A stretch of 64,000 bases of DNA. Source: Deltaproteobacteria bacterium. GTDB lineage: Bacteria > Myxococcota_A > UBA9042 > PHBI01. The translations under genes and the position numbers were made by a program. The stretch's first letter is position 1. Each line of letters begins with the position of its first letter. Where the stretch lies: contig WYBB01000092.1 of the NCBI GenBank assembly GCA_011526585.1, positions 1 through 64,000 of the forward strand. The letters run 5' to 3'. Positions 25,374-34,806 of the stretch are shown here, in pieces. Below the pieces are notes generated by a model. The model did not search any database. It was given only the letters and a program-made list of their open reading frames with translations, and was not told the DNA's origin.

Positions 25374-27221
25374 ATGCATCAAGGCCGTCGGGTGATCGTG
25401 CTGGCGGGGATCCTCTGGGGCGCGAGCGCGTGCGACGACGCGGAGTCGAGCACGCTCGACGGCGCCGCGGGCGAGCGCGACGGCGAGGCGGAGGTCTCCG
25501 AAGAGACGACGCGACCCGACGACGACAGCGGCCCGTCCGAGACCGAGCCGTCCGAGGAGGTCGTGGCGCCGGGGGCGACACTGACGCTCACCGCGCGCGC
25601 GGTCGAGACGTGCGGCAGCTTCGCGCCCGAGCACCAGAGCGGGGTCAACTACCAGACGCCGAGCGCGATCGCGGCGCGGGTGCTGGCGGTCGAGCTCCTG
25701 CGCGCGCGCGACGATCCGGCGCCGCTGTCCCTGCCGCTGTCGGATCCGCTCGTCGAGGTCGACCTCTCGGCCGGCGGTGTGCTGGCGAGCGCGCGGCTGA
25801 CCGAGCTGCCGGCCGACACCTTCGAGCTCGTGCGTGTGACCGTCGCTTCGAGCCGTTACCAGGTCGCCGCCACCGCGCACATGGGCTTCGACGTGCCCGG
25901 CACGCTGACCGTCGAGATGGCGCTGAGCGATCACACCGACGGGAGCGGCGCGCCGCGCGCGCAGGGGCAGTACAGCGCGACCTTCGAGGCCTTCGGTCAG
26001 AGCGCCTCGCAGTCCGGTGCGACGCCGCTCAACTGCCTGCTCTCCGCCTGGGGCGGGTTGCCGGCGACGGCGGGCGGGCGCTTCACCGTGACCGTGCCGC
26101 TGCCGGGCGGGCCGTTCGCGGTCCAGGCCGACACCTCGGCGACGACGATCGAGCTCGCGTTCCCGATGCGCGACACCTTCTCGTGGCGCGACCGCACCGA
26201 CGCCGGCTTCCTCCCCGGCGTGCACGACATGGTGATGCCGCCTGGCGTCTCGGAGCTCCCCGACGCGCTCACCGAGTGCCACCTCTTCATGGCCGATCGA
26301 TGCCAGGGCGAGGCGATCGTCGCCTACCATCCGACCTGGCCGATGCCCGACTCGGCGCCGCTCTTCTGCACCGACGGCGCGGCCCTGGTCGAGCCGTGCC
26401 CCGGCCCGGGCGAGCCCGGCTACGGACAGGACGCGAGCTACGCGGTCAACCCGCTCTCCTATAGGATCGATGGCCTCGACGGCGATGGCGAGGTCGTCAC
26501 CGATCTCGTCACCGGCCTCGACTGGCAACGCCGGACACCGAGCCAGGCCCTCGACTGGTGGGACGCGCGCGAGTACTGCGCCGCGCTCGAGCTCGGCGGT
26601 CGGGCCGACTGGCGCTTGCCGAGCCGCATCGAGCTCGTGAGCATCCTCGACTTCGGGCGCCGCGATCCGGTCGCCGACCCGGCGGCGTTCCCCGACACGC
26701 CGAGCGATTTCTACTGGACCTCGTCGCCGGTGCCGTTCTTGTCGTTCGCGTATGGCGTGCGCTTCGAGCTCGGCTTCATCTACGACCACGACCCGCGCTC
26801 GACCGGGCGCGTGCGCTGCGTGCGCGGTGCGTACGAGGCCCCGGCGCAGCGCTTCTCGGTCGAGGCGGAGCTCGGCGTCGTGACCGACCAAGGCACGGGC
26901 CTCGTGTGGGAGCGCGCGACGCTCGACACGCCGCTCGGCTGGCTCGACGCGCTGGCGCATTGCGAGGCGCTCGCGCTCGGGGGCCACGACGACTGGCGCC
27001 TGCCGACCTTGAAGGAGACGCAGACCCTCGTCGACGAGCGGCGCCTGCAACCCTCGATCGACATCGCCGCGTTCCTCGACACGCCCTCGGAGTGGTTCTG
27101 GTCCTCGACCCCGATCGCGACCCACCCCGACCAGGCCTGGGCGACGAGCACCACCGACGGCTACGCCAGCATCCACGCGGGGGCCGAGCTGCACCGCGTG
27201 CGCTGCGTGCGCTCGCCATAG
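25374..27221 (+). CDS. Lipoprotein with two DUF1566/Lcl domains
   Basis: This 615-residue lipoprotein starts at ATG 25374, six bases after GGAGG. Its lipobox is GASAC with Cys 20, followed by an acidic linker. Residues about 65-280 are a beta-rich unknown region. The C-terminal half holds two Lcl-like DUF1566 domains, each with TGLDWQR/TGLVWER, a Cys, DWRLP (GGRADWRLPSRIEL and GGHDDWRLPTLKET), a W(T/S)S turn (FYWTSSPV and WFWSSTPI) and a final VRCVR. DUF1566 domains resemble the Legionella collagen-like adhesin end and often bind surface ligands. It probably heads the redox cluster, with 105 bp to the next gene. Confidence 0.8.
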   Translation: MHQGRRVIVLAGILWGASACDDAESSTLDGAAGERDGEAEVSEETTRPDDDSGPSETEPSEEVVAPGATLTLTARAVETCGSFAPEHQSGVNYQTPSAIAARVLAVELLRARDDPAPLSLPLSDPLVEVDLSAGGVLASARLTELPADTFELVRVTVASSRYQVAATAHMGFDVPGTLTVEMALSDHTDGSGAPRAQGQYSATFEAFGQSASQSGATPLNCLLSAWGGLPATAGGRFTVTVPLPGGPFAVQADTSATTIELAFPMRDTFSWRDRTDAGFLPGVHDMVMPPGVSELPDALTECHLFMADRCQGEAIVAYHPTWPMPDSAPLFCTDGAALVEPCPGPGEPGYGQDASYAVNPLSYRIDGLDGDGEVVTDLVTGLDWQRRTPSQALDWWDAREYCAALELGGRADWRLPSRIELVSILDFGRRDPVADPAAFPDTPSDFYWTSSPVPFLSFAYGVRFELGFIYDHDPRSTGRVRCVRGAYEAPAQRFSVEAELGVVTDQGTGLVWERATLDTPLGWLDALAHCEALALGGHDDWRLPTLKETQTLVDERRLQPSIDIAAFLDTPSEWFWSSTPIATHPDQAWATSTTDGYASIHAGAELHRVRCVRSP

Positions 27222-27326
27222 CAGGCAGGCGGGGGCGCGACCCTTTCGTCGGGGCGCGGGGGCTGCTAGGATGCGCGCGTTTCGCCGCGCGGAGCCCGCG
27301 CGTGCCCGTTGTCGAGGAGGGTCAGG

Positions 27327-28538
27327 ATGCGAGTCTGCGCCGTGGTGAGCTTGATCGTGGGGACGCTCTCGGGTGCGTGCTCCGACGATCCGAAGGCGAG
27401 CGAGTACGATCGGATCATCGCGCCGTCCGCCAACGATCACGAGGCGCTGCAGACGGCGCTGATCGAGGCGGAGTCGGGCTGGGTCATCGGGCTCGAGCCG
27501 GGCACCTACACGTTCACGCGTGAGCTCAACCTCTCGGCGGCGGCCGACGTGACGCTGCGCGGCATGGGCGCGACACGCGACGAGGTCGTGCTCGACTTCG
27601 CCAACCAGACCGAGGGCGACGACGGCATCACCGTGACGGCGCCCGGCTTCACCATCGAGAACGTCTGGGTGAAGAACACGCCGGGCAACGGCGTGGTCGC
27701 GCATGCGGAGGATTCGACCTTCCGCAACATCAAGGTGTCGTGGGACGCGGGCTCGGTGACCGAGAACGGCTTCTATGCGGTCTATCCGACCGACTGCAAG
27801 CGCACGATCATCGAGAACGTCGAGATCACCGGCGCCTCCGACGCGGGCATCTACGTCGGCTCGTGCGAGTACGCCATCGTGCGCAACAGCAAGGTCTACG
27901 CCAACGTCGCGGGGATCGAGATCGAGAACACGCTGCACGCGGACGTGTACGGCAACGAGGTCTACGACAACACCGTCGGGATCGCGGCGCTGCTCCTGCC
28001 GAACCTGAAGATCAAGGAGAACGCCTGGGTCCTCATCCGCGACAACGACGTGCACGACAACAACCGGCCGAACTTCGCGACCGCCGGCACGGTGATAGCG
28101 TCGGTCCCGGTGGGGCTCGGCGTGTTGGTCCTGGCCGGGCACGACATCGAGGTGCGCGACAACGAGATCACCGGCAACGAGAACACCGGCGTGCTGGTCG
28201 TGAGCTATCGCATCCTCGAGATCCTGACCGGCACGACGCTCGACGATCCAGGCATGGACCCGTACGTGAAGAACGTCTACGTGCACGCCAACACCTTCGA
28301 GGGCAACGGCACCGCGCCCAAGGGCGCGATGGCGGTCGTCGGGCAGACCGCGCTCGAGGACGTGCTCTGGGACGGCATCGTCGAGGAGGGGGCCGGGGAC
28401 CCGGGGATCTGCCTCGGCGCGACCCCGGCCAGCTTCAGAAACTTCAACGCAAACGGTGGTTTCGAGAACCAGTCGACCGACACGGCCGGGCACACCTGCA
28501 CGCACGCGTCGCTGCCGGAGATGGAGAGCTTCGAGTGA
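27327..28538 (+). CDS. Parallel beta-helix repeat lipoprotein, TIGR03805-like
   Basis: This 403-residue lipoprotein (lipobox TLSGAC) starts at ATG 27327 after GAGGAGGG. It contains a right-handed parallel beta-helix with repeated DN-x-V/I-x-x-N turns (VRNSKVYANVAGIEIENT, VYGNEVYDNTVGIAALLL, VRDNEITGNENTGVLVVS, VYVHANTFEGNGT). As I recall, this matches the beta-helix family TIGR03805, which usually lies next to a HNE_0200/SO2930-family dihaem protein, as here. Function is unknown; such helices often bind or cleave polysaccharides. The stop overlaps the next start (GTGA). Cys residues near the C-terminus may form a disulfide. Confidence 0.85.
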   Translation: MRVCAVVSLIVGTLSGACSDDPKASEYDRIIAPSANDHEALQTALIEAESGWVIGLEPGTYTFTRELNLSAAADVTLRGMGATRDEVVLDFANQTEGDDGITVTAPGFTIENVWVKNTPGNGVVAHAEDSTFRNIKVSWDAGSVTENGFYAVYPTDCKRTIIENVEITGASDAGIYVGSCEYAIVRNSKVYANVAGIEIENTLHADVYGNEVYDNTVGIAALLLPNLKIKENAWVLIRDNDVHDNNRPNFATAGTVIASVPVGLGVLVLAGHDIEVRDNEITGNENTGVLVVSYRILEILTGTTLDDPGMDPYVKNVYVHANTFEGNGTAPKGAMAVVGQTALEDVLWDGIVEEGAGDPGICLGATPASFRNFNANGGFENQSTDTAGHTCTHASLPEMESFE

Positions 28539-29641
28539 AACGCACACGCGCCGTCCTCCTCGGGTGGGTCGCCGCGGGCCTCGTCGCGTCGATGGGCGCG
28601 GCGTGCGACGACGGCGACGGAGGCGCGCAGGGCGGCGTCAACCCGGCGCCGCCGGGCAAGCCGTGGGCGACGCTCGATGAGTGGCGCCTCTTCGAGGACC
28701 ACGCGCGGCAGATCCCGGCCGAGGGCGTGGTGCGCTTCGAGGTGATCGCGCCGCTGTTCTCCGACTACACCTCGAAGCATCGCTTCGTGTGGCTGCCCGA
28801 AGGCGCGGCGATCACCTACCGCGACGATGGAGCGTGGGAGCTGCCGGTCGGCGCGATCGTGGTGAAGACGTTCGCCTATCCGAGGGACCTGCGCGACCCG
28901 AGCGCGGGCGAGCGCATCCTCGAGACGCGCCTCCTCGTGCACGAGCCGAGCGGCTGGGTGCCGCACACCTACGTCTTCGACGAGGCGCAGACCAAGGCCG
29001 AGCGCAAGGTCGCCGGCGCCTACATCGAGGCGTCGTGGATCGACGAGAGCGGGGCGACGCGCGAGCACCGCTACGTGGTGCCGACGACGGTCGAGTGCCA
29101 GGAGTGCCATGGCAAGGCGCCCGAAACGCGGCTCCTCGGGGTCAAGACCGCGCAGCTCGATCGGCCGGGGCTCGATGGTGAAAACCAGATCGAGCGCATG
29201 GCGGGGCTTGGCCTCTTCGTCAATACGCCGAGCGGCGCCGCGGTGCGCCGGCGCTTCGCGGCGGCCGACGACGAGTCCGCCTCGCTCGAGCTGCGCGCGC
29301 GCAGCTACCTCGACGCCAACTGCGCGCACTGCCATTCAGCGGCGGGCGACGCGGACAGCAAGGCGCTCTACCTCGATTTCGCGAGCACCGATCCGATCGA
29401 GGACCCGCCGGCGAACTGGGGCGTGTGCAAGCTGCCGACCTCGGCGGGCGGCGCGACCTGCGGTCACGTCTTCGACGTGGTGCCGGGCGACGCCGACACG
29501 TCCGTGATGGTCTGTCGCATGGAGTCCACGCGCGGCGCCGATCAGATGCCGCCGATCGGACGTGGGCTCGTCGACGCCGAGGGCGTGGCGCTCGTGCGCG
29601 CGTGGATCGACGCGATGGAGCCGGCCGGCTGCGGCAACTGA
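28535..29641 (+). CDS. SO2930/HNE_0200-family dihaem c-type cytochrome lipoprotein
   Basis: This 368-residue lipoprotein (signal ending MGAAC, Cys 24) has two c-type haem sites, C188-Q-E-C-H192 and C263-A-H-C-H267. The N-terminal half reads LFEDHARQIPAEGVVRFEVI, APLFSDYTSKHRFVWLPEG and WELPVGAIVVKTFAYP, which is characteristic of the HNE_0200 family (TIGR03806). That family is reported to pair with beta-helix family TIGR03805, immediately upstream here. The role is presumably electron transfer in the envelope with an unknown partner. GTG 28535 overlaps the previous stop. The peroxidase gene begins seven bases after this stop. Confidence 0.87.
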   Translation: MKRTRAVLLGWVAAGLVASMGAACDDGDGGAQGGVNPAPPGKPWATLDEWRLFEDHARQIPAEGVVRFEVIAPLFSDYTSKHRFVWLPEGAAITYRDDGAWELPVGAIVVKTFAYPRDLRDPSAGERILETRLLVHEPSGWVPHTYVFDEAQTKAERKVAGAYIEASWIDESGATREHRYVVPTTVECQECHGKAPETRLLGVKTAQLDRPGLDGENQIERMAGLGLFVNTPSGAAVRRRFAAADDESASLELRARSYLDANCAHCHSAAGDADSKALYLDFASTDPIEDPPANWGVCKLPTSAGGATCGHVFDVVPGDADTSVMVCRMESTRGADQMPPIGRGLVDAEGVALVRAWIDAMEPAGCGN

Positions 29642-29648
29642 GCGCGCG

Positions 29649-30707
29649 ATGGGGTGCGCGGCGACGGGGTGGCTCTTCGGGGTGTGCGCGCTGGTCGCTC
29701 TGGTGTGCGCGTGCGACGACGCGGGCACGCCGGTCGTGCGGCCACCCTGGGAGGTGGCGGCGTTGCCCGAGGCGCCGGTGGTCGACCCGGTGGTGGCGGA
29801 TCTGGGGCGCCTGCTCTTCTATGATCCGGTCTTGTCGCGCGACGGTGAGACGGCGTGCGCGACGTGTCATAGCGAGATCTGGGGCATGTCGGACGGGTTG
29901 CCGGTCTCGATCGGCGTCGGCGGCGGGCGGCTGACGGGACCGGGGCGGAGCGGCGAGGCGGTGATGACGCGCAACGCGCCGACGCTCTGGAACGTGGCGC
30001 TGAGGGCGAGCCTCTTCTGGGACGGGCGCGAGACCTCGTTGGAGCGGCAGGTCTCGGCGCCCTTGCACTCGCCGATCGAGCTCGACAAGTCGATCGACGA
30101 GGTGCTCGCGGAGCTGCGCACGATCCCGGAGTACGTCGCGCGCTTCGAGGCGGCCTTCGGCGCGGTCGGTGACGAGGCGCTGAACGAGGACAACTTCCGA
30201 CGGGCGATCGCCGAGCTGCAGCGCACCTTGATCAGCTCGCGCAGCCTCTACGACGCCTTCGTCGGCGGCGATGAGCGCGCGCTCGACGAGACGATGAAGC
30301 GCGGCATGGTGCTCCTGGCCGAGCTCGGGTGCACGCGCTGCCACGCGCCGCCGACCTTCGACCGCGAGGCGTTTCATGACCGGGGGATCGGAGGCGACGA
30401 CGACCTCGGACGCGCGGCGGTGACGGGACGCGACGAAGACGCACGCGCCTTCCGGGTGCCGACCCTGCGCAACGCGCGGCTCACCGAGCCGTACTTCCAC
30501 GATGGCTCGGTCGCGACGCTCGAGGAGGCGATCGCCCACGAGGTCTGGCTCGAGACCGGGCGCGCACCGAGCGCCGAGGAGCTCACGGCGCTGGCGGCCT
30601 TCATCGGGCGCGGCCTGGTCGATCGCAGCCGCGAGCCGGACCGCCCCGAGGTCGTGCCGAGCGGGCTGCCGGTGCCGATCGACGGCTTCCGCGTGCTGAG
30701 ACCGTGA
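29649..30707 (+). CDS. Dihaem cytochrome c peroxidase (MauG/CcpA family) lipoprotein
   Basis: This 352-residue protein has two haem c motifs, C70-A-T-C-H74 and C228-T-R-C-H232, in the bacterial dihaem peroxidase arrangement. Family blocks are LGRLLFYDPVLSRDGETAC, RNAPTLWNVAL, FWDGRETSLERQ, FRVPTLRNARLTEPYFHDGS and EELTALAAFIG. A signal with LVC-AC suggests a lipid anchor. Such enzymes reduce H2O2 using periplasmic electrons; MauG-like members instead oxidise protein residues, and the two cannot be separated here. The upstream dihaem protein is a plausible electron donor. It ends only four bases from the convergent kinase stop, so no separate terminator fits between them. Confidence 0.88.
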   Translation: MGCAATGWLFGVCALVALVCACDDAGTPVVRPPWEVAALPEAPVVDPVVADLGRLLFYDPVLSRDGETACATCHSEIWGMSDGLPVSIGVGGGRLTGPGRSGEAVMTRNAPTLWNVALRASLFWDGRETSLERQVSAPLHSPIELDKSIDEVLAELRTIPEYVARFEAAFGAVGDEALNEDNFRRAIAELQRTLISSRSLYDAFVGGDERALDETMKRGMVLLAELGCTRCHAPPTFDREAFHDRGIGGDDDLGRAAVTGRDEDARAFRVPTLRNARLTEPYFHDGSVATLEEAIAHEVWLETGRAPSAEELTALAAFIGRGLVDRSREPDRPEVVPSGLPVPIDGFRVLRP

Positions 30708-30711
30708 GTGT

Positions 30712-33700
30712 CTATAGGGCCTTGCGGGTGAGCGCGGCGAGCCAGGCGTCGAGCTCGCGCCAGGCCCTGGGCGGCTCGGGGCGGGCGAGGAGCTCGGCGG
30801 TGATCGCGCGGGCGCGTTGCAGGTGTGTGCGCGCTCGTTGGGAGTCGCCGTGCGCGATGAGCGCCTCGGCGGAAAAGCCGAGCGTGCGCGCGAGCGCGAT
30901 GCGGGCGTCGGGACTCGGGGCGGGGCCCTGGGCGAGCCCGTCGGCGATCGTCAGCGCGGCGTCGTGGGCGGCGAGCGCGCCGGCCGTGTCGCCGGCGGCG
31001 AGGCGCGCGTCGCCGAGGCGTGTCCAGGTCTGGGCGAGGTCGCGCGCGAAGCGGACGTTGGCGGGATCGGCGGCGGCGAGGCGGCGCATGATCGCGAGCG
31101 CGGCCTCGTGCTCACGCACGGCGCCGGGCGCGTCACCGCTCTGCTTCAAGGCGTCGCCCAGGCGGTTGTGACAGAAGGCGACGTCGCTCTCGTGCTGGAC
31201 GTTGTCCGGCTCGGCGGCGTGAACGCGTGAGATCACCGCGAGCGCGGCGCGGTAGGTCGTGATCGCCTGGGCGACGTCGCCCTCGGCCATGAGGTCGTTG
31301 GCGCGGCCGAGCTTGCCGAGCATGAGGTCGTACTGGGCCATGCCGCTCTGGGGGTTGGCCTGGGCCAGCGCCTCGAAGGCGCGGTGGTCGGCCTCGGTGA
31401 AGCGGGCGCTGAGCCAGTCGCCGAACGCCGAGGGCGCGGCGCCGATCTTGCTCCGGGTGATGAGCACGTTGCGCCTGGCGCGTGGGCTCTCGGGCTCGGC
31501 GGCGGCGAGGCGCTCGGCGGCGGCGACCGCGGCGCGCTGGGCCGTGAGCGCGACCTCGAGCTCGCCCAGGCGCGCGAGCACGTCGCCCATGCGATCGCTC
31601 ACGACCATCGTGTCGAAGGTCGCCTTCGGGTCGCTCGGGTCCTTGGCGAGGAGCGCGCCGAGCACGCGCTCGGCGGCGCGATAGTGCTCGAGCGCCGCGG
31701 TCGGATCGCCGCGCTCGACGAGCATGTGGCCGAGCGTGATGTTGCTCCTGGCGAGGTCGCGTTGCGCCTCGGGGTCGTCGGGCGCGGCCTCGGCCAGGGC
31801 GCGCACGATCGCCAGCGCGGCGTGCGCCGCCTCGTCGGCCGCCTCGGTGTCGCCCTCGGAGAGGAAGACGGCGGCGAGGTTGCGCAGCACCGCGGCGCGG
31901 CGGCGGCGATCGACGGGGTCGTCGCCTTCGCGGCGTGCGAGGTAGTCGCGCGCCTTCTCGGCGACCGAGCGCAGGAGCTTGACCTGGCCGAGCGGCTCGA
32001 GGCGATGGCGCAGATCGCCGAGCATGAAGTCGATGAGCTCGTCGGCCTCGCGGCGGTGCTCCTCGGAGGCGTGGCGCAGCGCGTTGGCCTCGTCGGCCTG
32101 GGCGGAAAACGCGAAGCCGGCGAGCGTGGCGCCGATGGCGACGGCGGCGAGGATGGCGACGAGACCCCAGCGCAAGCGTCGCGCGCGGCGGGCGTGGCGG
32201 ATCACCGCGGCGCGGAACGCGACCTGCGCGGGCTCGAGCCGCACCTCCGCGAGGCGCGAGGCCCAGCGATCGAAGTCGCGCGCCGCGGCGGGTGGCCAGA
32301 GCTTGGCGGGGTCGCGCTCGCTGGCTTGCCACTCGCGTGCGTCGCGGGTGAAGCGGCCGAGGAACGCCTCGAGCTCGGCGCTGCCCTCGAGCGCCTCGCG
32401 CCACAGCGCCCAGCCGCGGATGAGCGTCGTGTGCACCGGCGTCAGGCACTCGCGCGCGCGCTCGTCGCGCAGGCTCGTCAGCAGGCGGAAGTCGACCAGG
32501 TCGCGCAACAATTCTTTGCCGCGCGCGGCGCCGCGCCCCGAGTCGGGACAGCGCGCGAGGATCTCGTCGATCGGCGTCGTCAGCGGCGCGCCCTCGGCGG
32601 AGACCATCACCGGCAGCATGCGCTTGACCAGCTCGCGATCGGCGCTCGACCAGCTCGCGGCGCGGAGCTTGTGGTCGGCGTACTGGCCGAGCACCTCGCC
32701 GATGCGCAGCGCTTCGCCGGGCGCGGCCAACGAGGCGCGCGTCAGGATCGAGGCGTCGCTCGCGCCGGCTTCGGCGCGGCGTTCCCAGACCCAGCTCGCG
32801 GCGAGCTGCAGGACGGGCAGCGGGGAAGCCTGGTCGGCCACCGCGTCGACCATCTCCTCGGGCAGGCCCGGCTCCCAGGTGTAGCCGCAGCGCGCGACCG
32901 GGCGGGTGAGGGCCGCGAGCATCGCCGCGCGTGACGGCGGCCCGAGGAACTCGGCGTCGCGCAGGGCCGAGGCGAGGGTCGGTGATACGCGCGGCAGCCG
33001 CCCGAGGTACTCGTCGCGCACCGCCATCACCAGGAGCACGCCGCGCGCGACGTCGTCGCGCAGACCGGCGAGCGCGTGCGCGAAGGTCTCGACGTCGGCG
33101 GGCGGAGCGTCCTGGGTGATCAGCTCCTCGAGGGCGTCGACCTGCACGAGCACGCGCGTCTTCGTCTGCTTGACGTGCTGGCGCAGGCGCTCGCCGACGA
33201 GGCCGGGCTGTCGCCGCAGATCGTCGGCGCCGAGCGCGGGCGAGCCCGGCACGATCGCGGCGAGGCGCGCGAGCGGGTCGGGGCCGGGATGCAGGCGCAG
33301 GACCTCGAGCGGGCGCAGCACCTTGAGCTCGGGGATGAGGCCGGCCTGGATCACCGAGGTCTTGCCCGCGCCGGAGGGGCCGGCGAGCACGAGGCGTCCG
33401 CGCTGCTCGAGCGCGAGCACGAGCTTGGTGGTGACGTGCTCGCGCCCGAAGAACCACGCCGCGTCCTTCTCCTCGAAGGCGAGCAGGTAGCGGAAGGGCT
33501 GGAGCGTCTCGCGCTCGCTGACCGGCGTGCGGGTCGTGCGGGCGCGCAGATCGGTGAGCGCGGCGACGACGTCGCTCGCGCGCTGGTAGCGGTCGGCGCG
33601 ATCGCGGGCGAGCATCTTCATGATGATCGGCGTGAGGTGCGCGACGTAGGGCGCGTCGCTCGGGCGGCGCGGGACGATGGGGGCGGGGTCCTCGTGGGCG

Positions 33701-34587
33701 ATGCGGCGCTCGAGCTCGAGCAGCGAGACGTCCTGGCCCCAGGGCGCGCGCCCGGTGACCAGCTCGTAGGCGATGACGCCGAGCGCCCACAGGTCGGCGT
33801 GCTCGTCCGGCTCTTCGCCGCGGCTGACCTCGGGGCTCATGTAGAGCGGGGTGCCCTCGACCCAGTCGGTGGGCGGGCGTGGGCCCTTGATCTCGGTCCA
33901 GTCGGAGGAGGCAACCGCGAGCCCGAAGTCGATGATCTTGACGCGCCCGTCGGGGGTGAGGATCGCGTTGGCCGGCTTGAGGTCGCGGTGCACGACGCGC
34001 CGCTCGTGAAGCGTCGCCACGCCCTGGGCGAGCTGCATCAGGATCCGCAGCGCCGCCTCCAGGGTCGGCCGCTCGCGCACCACCCGATCGAGCGGGGTGC
34101 CGTCGACGAGCTCGAGCACGAGGAAGGGCCAGCGCGTCCGACCGTCGTCCGGCGCGTGCTCGCCGACGTCGTAGACGGTGACGACGTTGTCGCTCTCGGC
34201 GCGGGCGACGGCGCGCGCCTCGTCGCGGAAGCGCCGTCGTCGCTCCTCCATGCGGCTCAGCGCCTCGCGCATCGCGCACGCGTCGCTCGGGGCGTGGGTG
34301 TCGGCGCGCATCACCTTGATCGCGACCTTGCGGCCGAGCTGCTGATCGCGCCCCTCGAAGACGGCGCCGAAGCCGCCTTCGCCGAGCATGCGCTCGATGC
34401 GCCAGCGATCCGCGAGCACCTCGCCCACGCGCGGCAGGGTCGGCTGGGCCGCGAGGTAGTCGCCGATGAGCGCGTTCGAGGTCTCGGCGGAGGCGCCGGC
34501 GCGCAGGTCGCGCGTCTCGAGCATCGGGGCCTCGTCGGGGATCCGATCGATCGTGTCTTCGAGGTCGGCGGTGGGCTTGGGAGGCAT
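30712..34587 (-). CDS. Ser/Thr protein kinase fused to nSTAND ATPase and TPR domain
   Basis: This is a 1291-residue regulator. The Hanks kinase at about 60-350 has the Gly loop LGEGGFGAV, catalytic Lys in VAIKVM (K91), HRDLKPAN (200-207), DFG 220-222 and SPE. A STAND-type NTPase follows at about 365-770 with Walker A GPSGAGKT (403-410) and a Walker B-like VLVQVDALEEL. A single membrane segment lies at about 807-828 (WGLVAILAAVAIGATLAGFA). About 460 residues of TPR repeats at the C-terminus would lie across the membrane. The architecture is common in Myxococcota and Planctomycetes: TPR or peptide sensing gates the STAND and kinase modules. ATG 34587 is chosen because upstream in-frame codons are not kinase-like. 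It diverges from the MacAB-like operon. Confidence 0.88.
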   Translation of the reverse strand: MPPKPTADLEDTIDRIPDEAPMLETRDLRAGASAETSNALIGDYLAAQPTLPRVGEVLADRWRIERMLGEGGFGAVFEGRDQQLGRKVAIKVMRADTHAPSDACAMREALSRMEERRRRFRDEARAVARAESDNVVTVYDVGEHAPDDGRTRWPFLVLELVDGTPLDRVVRERPTLEAALRILMQLAQGVATLHERRVVHRDLKPANAILTPDGRVKIIDFGLAVASSDWTEIKGPRPPTDWVEGTPLYMSPEVSRGEEPDEHADLWALGVIAYELVTGRAPWGQDVSLLELERRIAHEDPAPIVPRRPSDAPYVAHLTPIIMKMLARDRADRYQRASDVVAALTDLRARTTRTPVSERETLQPFRYLLAFEEKDAAWFFGREHVTTKLVLALEQRGRLVLAGPSGAGKTSVIQAGLIPELKVLRPLEVLRLHPGPDPLARLAAIVPGSPALGADDLRRQPGLVGERLRQHVKQTKTRVLVQVDALEELITQDAPPADVETFAHALAGLRDDVARGVLLVMAVRDEYLGRLPRVSPTLASALRDAEFLGPPSRAAMLAALTRPVARCGYTWEPGLPEEMVDAVADQASPLPVLQLAASWVWERRAEAGASDASILTRASLAAPGEALRIGEVLGQYADHKLRAASWSSADRELVKRMLPVMVSAEGAPLTTPIDEILARCPDSGRGAARGKELLRDLVDFRLLTSLRDERARECLTPVHTTLIRGWALWREALEGSAELEAFLGRFTRDAREWQASERDPAKLWPPAAARDFDRWASRLAEVRLEPAQVAFRAAVIRHARRARRLRWGLVAILAAVAIGATLAGFAFSAQADEANALRHASEEHRREADELIDFMLGDLRHRLEPLGQVKLLRSVAEKARDYLARREGDDPVDRRRRAAVLRNLAAVFLSEGDTEAADEAAHAALAIVRALAEAAPDDPEAQRDLARSNITLGHMLVERGDPTAALEHYRAAERVLGALLAKDPSDPKATFDTMVVSDRMGDVLARLGELEVALTAQRAAVAAAERLAAAEPESPRARRNVLITRSKIGAAPSAFGDWLSARFTEADHRAFEALAQANPQSGMAQYDLMLGKLGRANDLMAEGDVAQAITTYRAALAVISRVHAAEPDNVQHESDVAFCHNRLGDALKQSGDAPGAVREHEAALAIMRRLAAADPANVRFARDLAQTWTRLGDARLAAGDTAGALAAHDAALTIADGLAQGPAPSPDARIALARTLGFSAEALIAHGDSQRARTHLQRARAITAELLARPEPPRAWRELDAWLAALTRKAL

Positions 34588-34806
34588 GGCGTGGTGCGCG
34601 AGAGGTGGGATCGGTCGGGGACTATAGCGCGTTCGACGCCGCGAGTCCGGGCGCGAGCGCACGGCCACCCGCCGGGACTGTGCACAAGCGCACGGACGCT
34701 GGCTCCGGTCGGGATCGCGCCGCGCGTGCATGGGGTGAAGGGACGCGCGCGCGTTCACCCGGCGCTGGCACGCGCGATGCTTCGTCTGCGGGGTGGAGGT
34801 CAAGCG

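Noticed and set aside
25299..28547. A 1082-codon minus-strand frame opposite the Lcl and beta-helix genes
   Set aside because: Arg/Val/Asp-rich antisense shadow. The plus-strand genes have lipoboxes, ribosome sites and domains.
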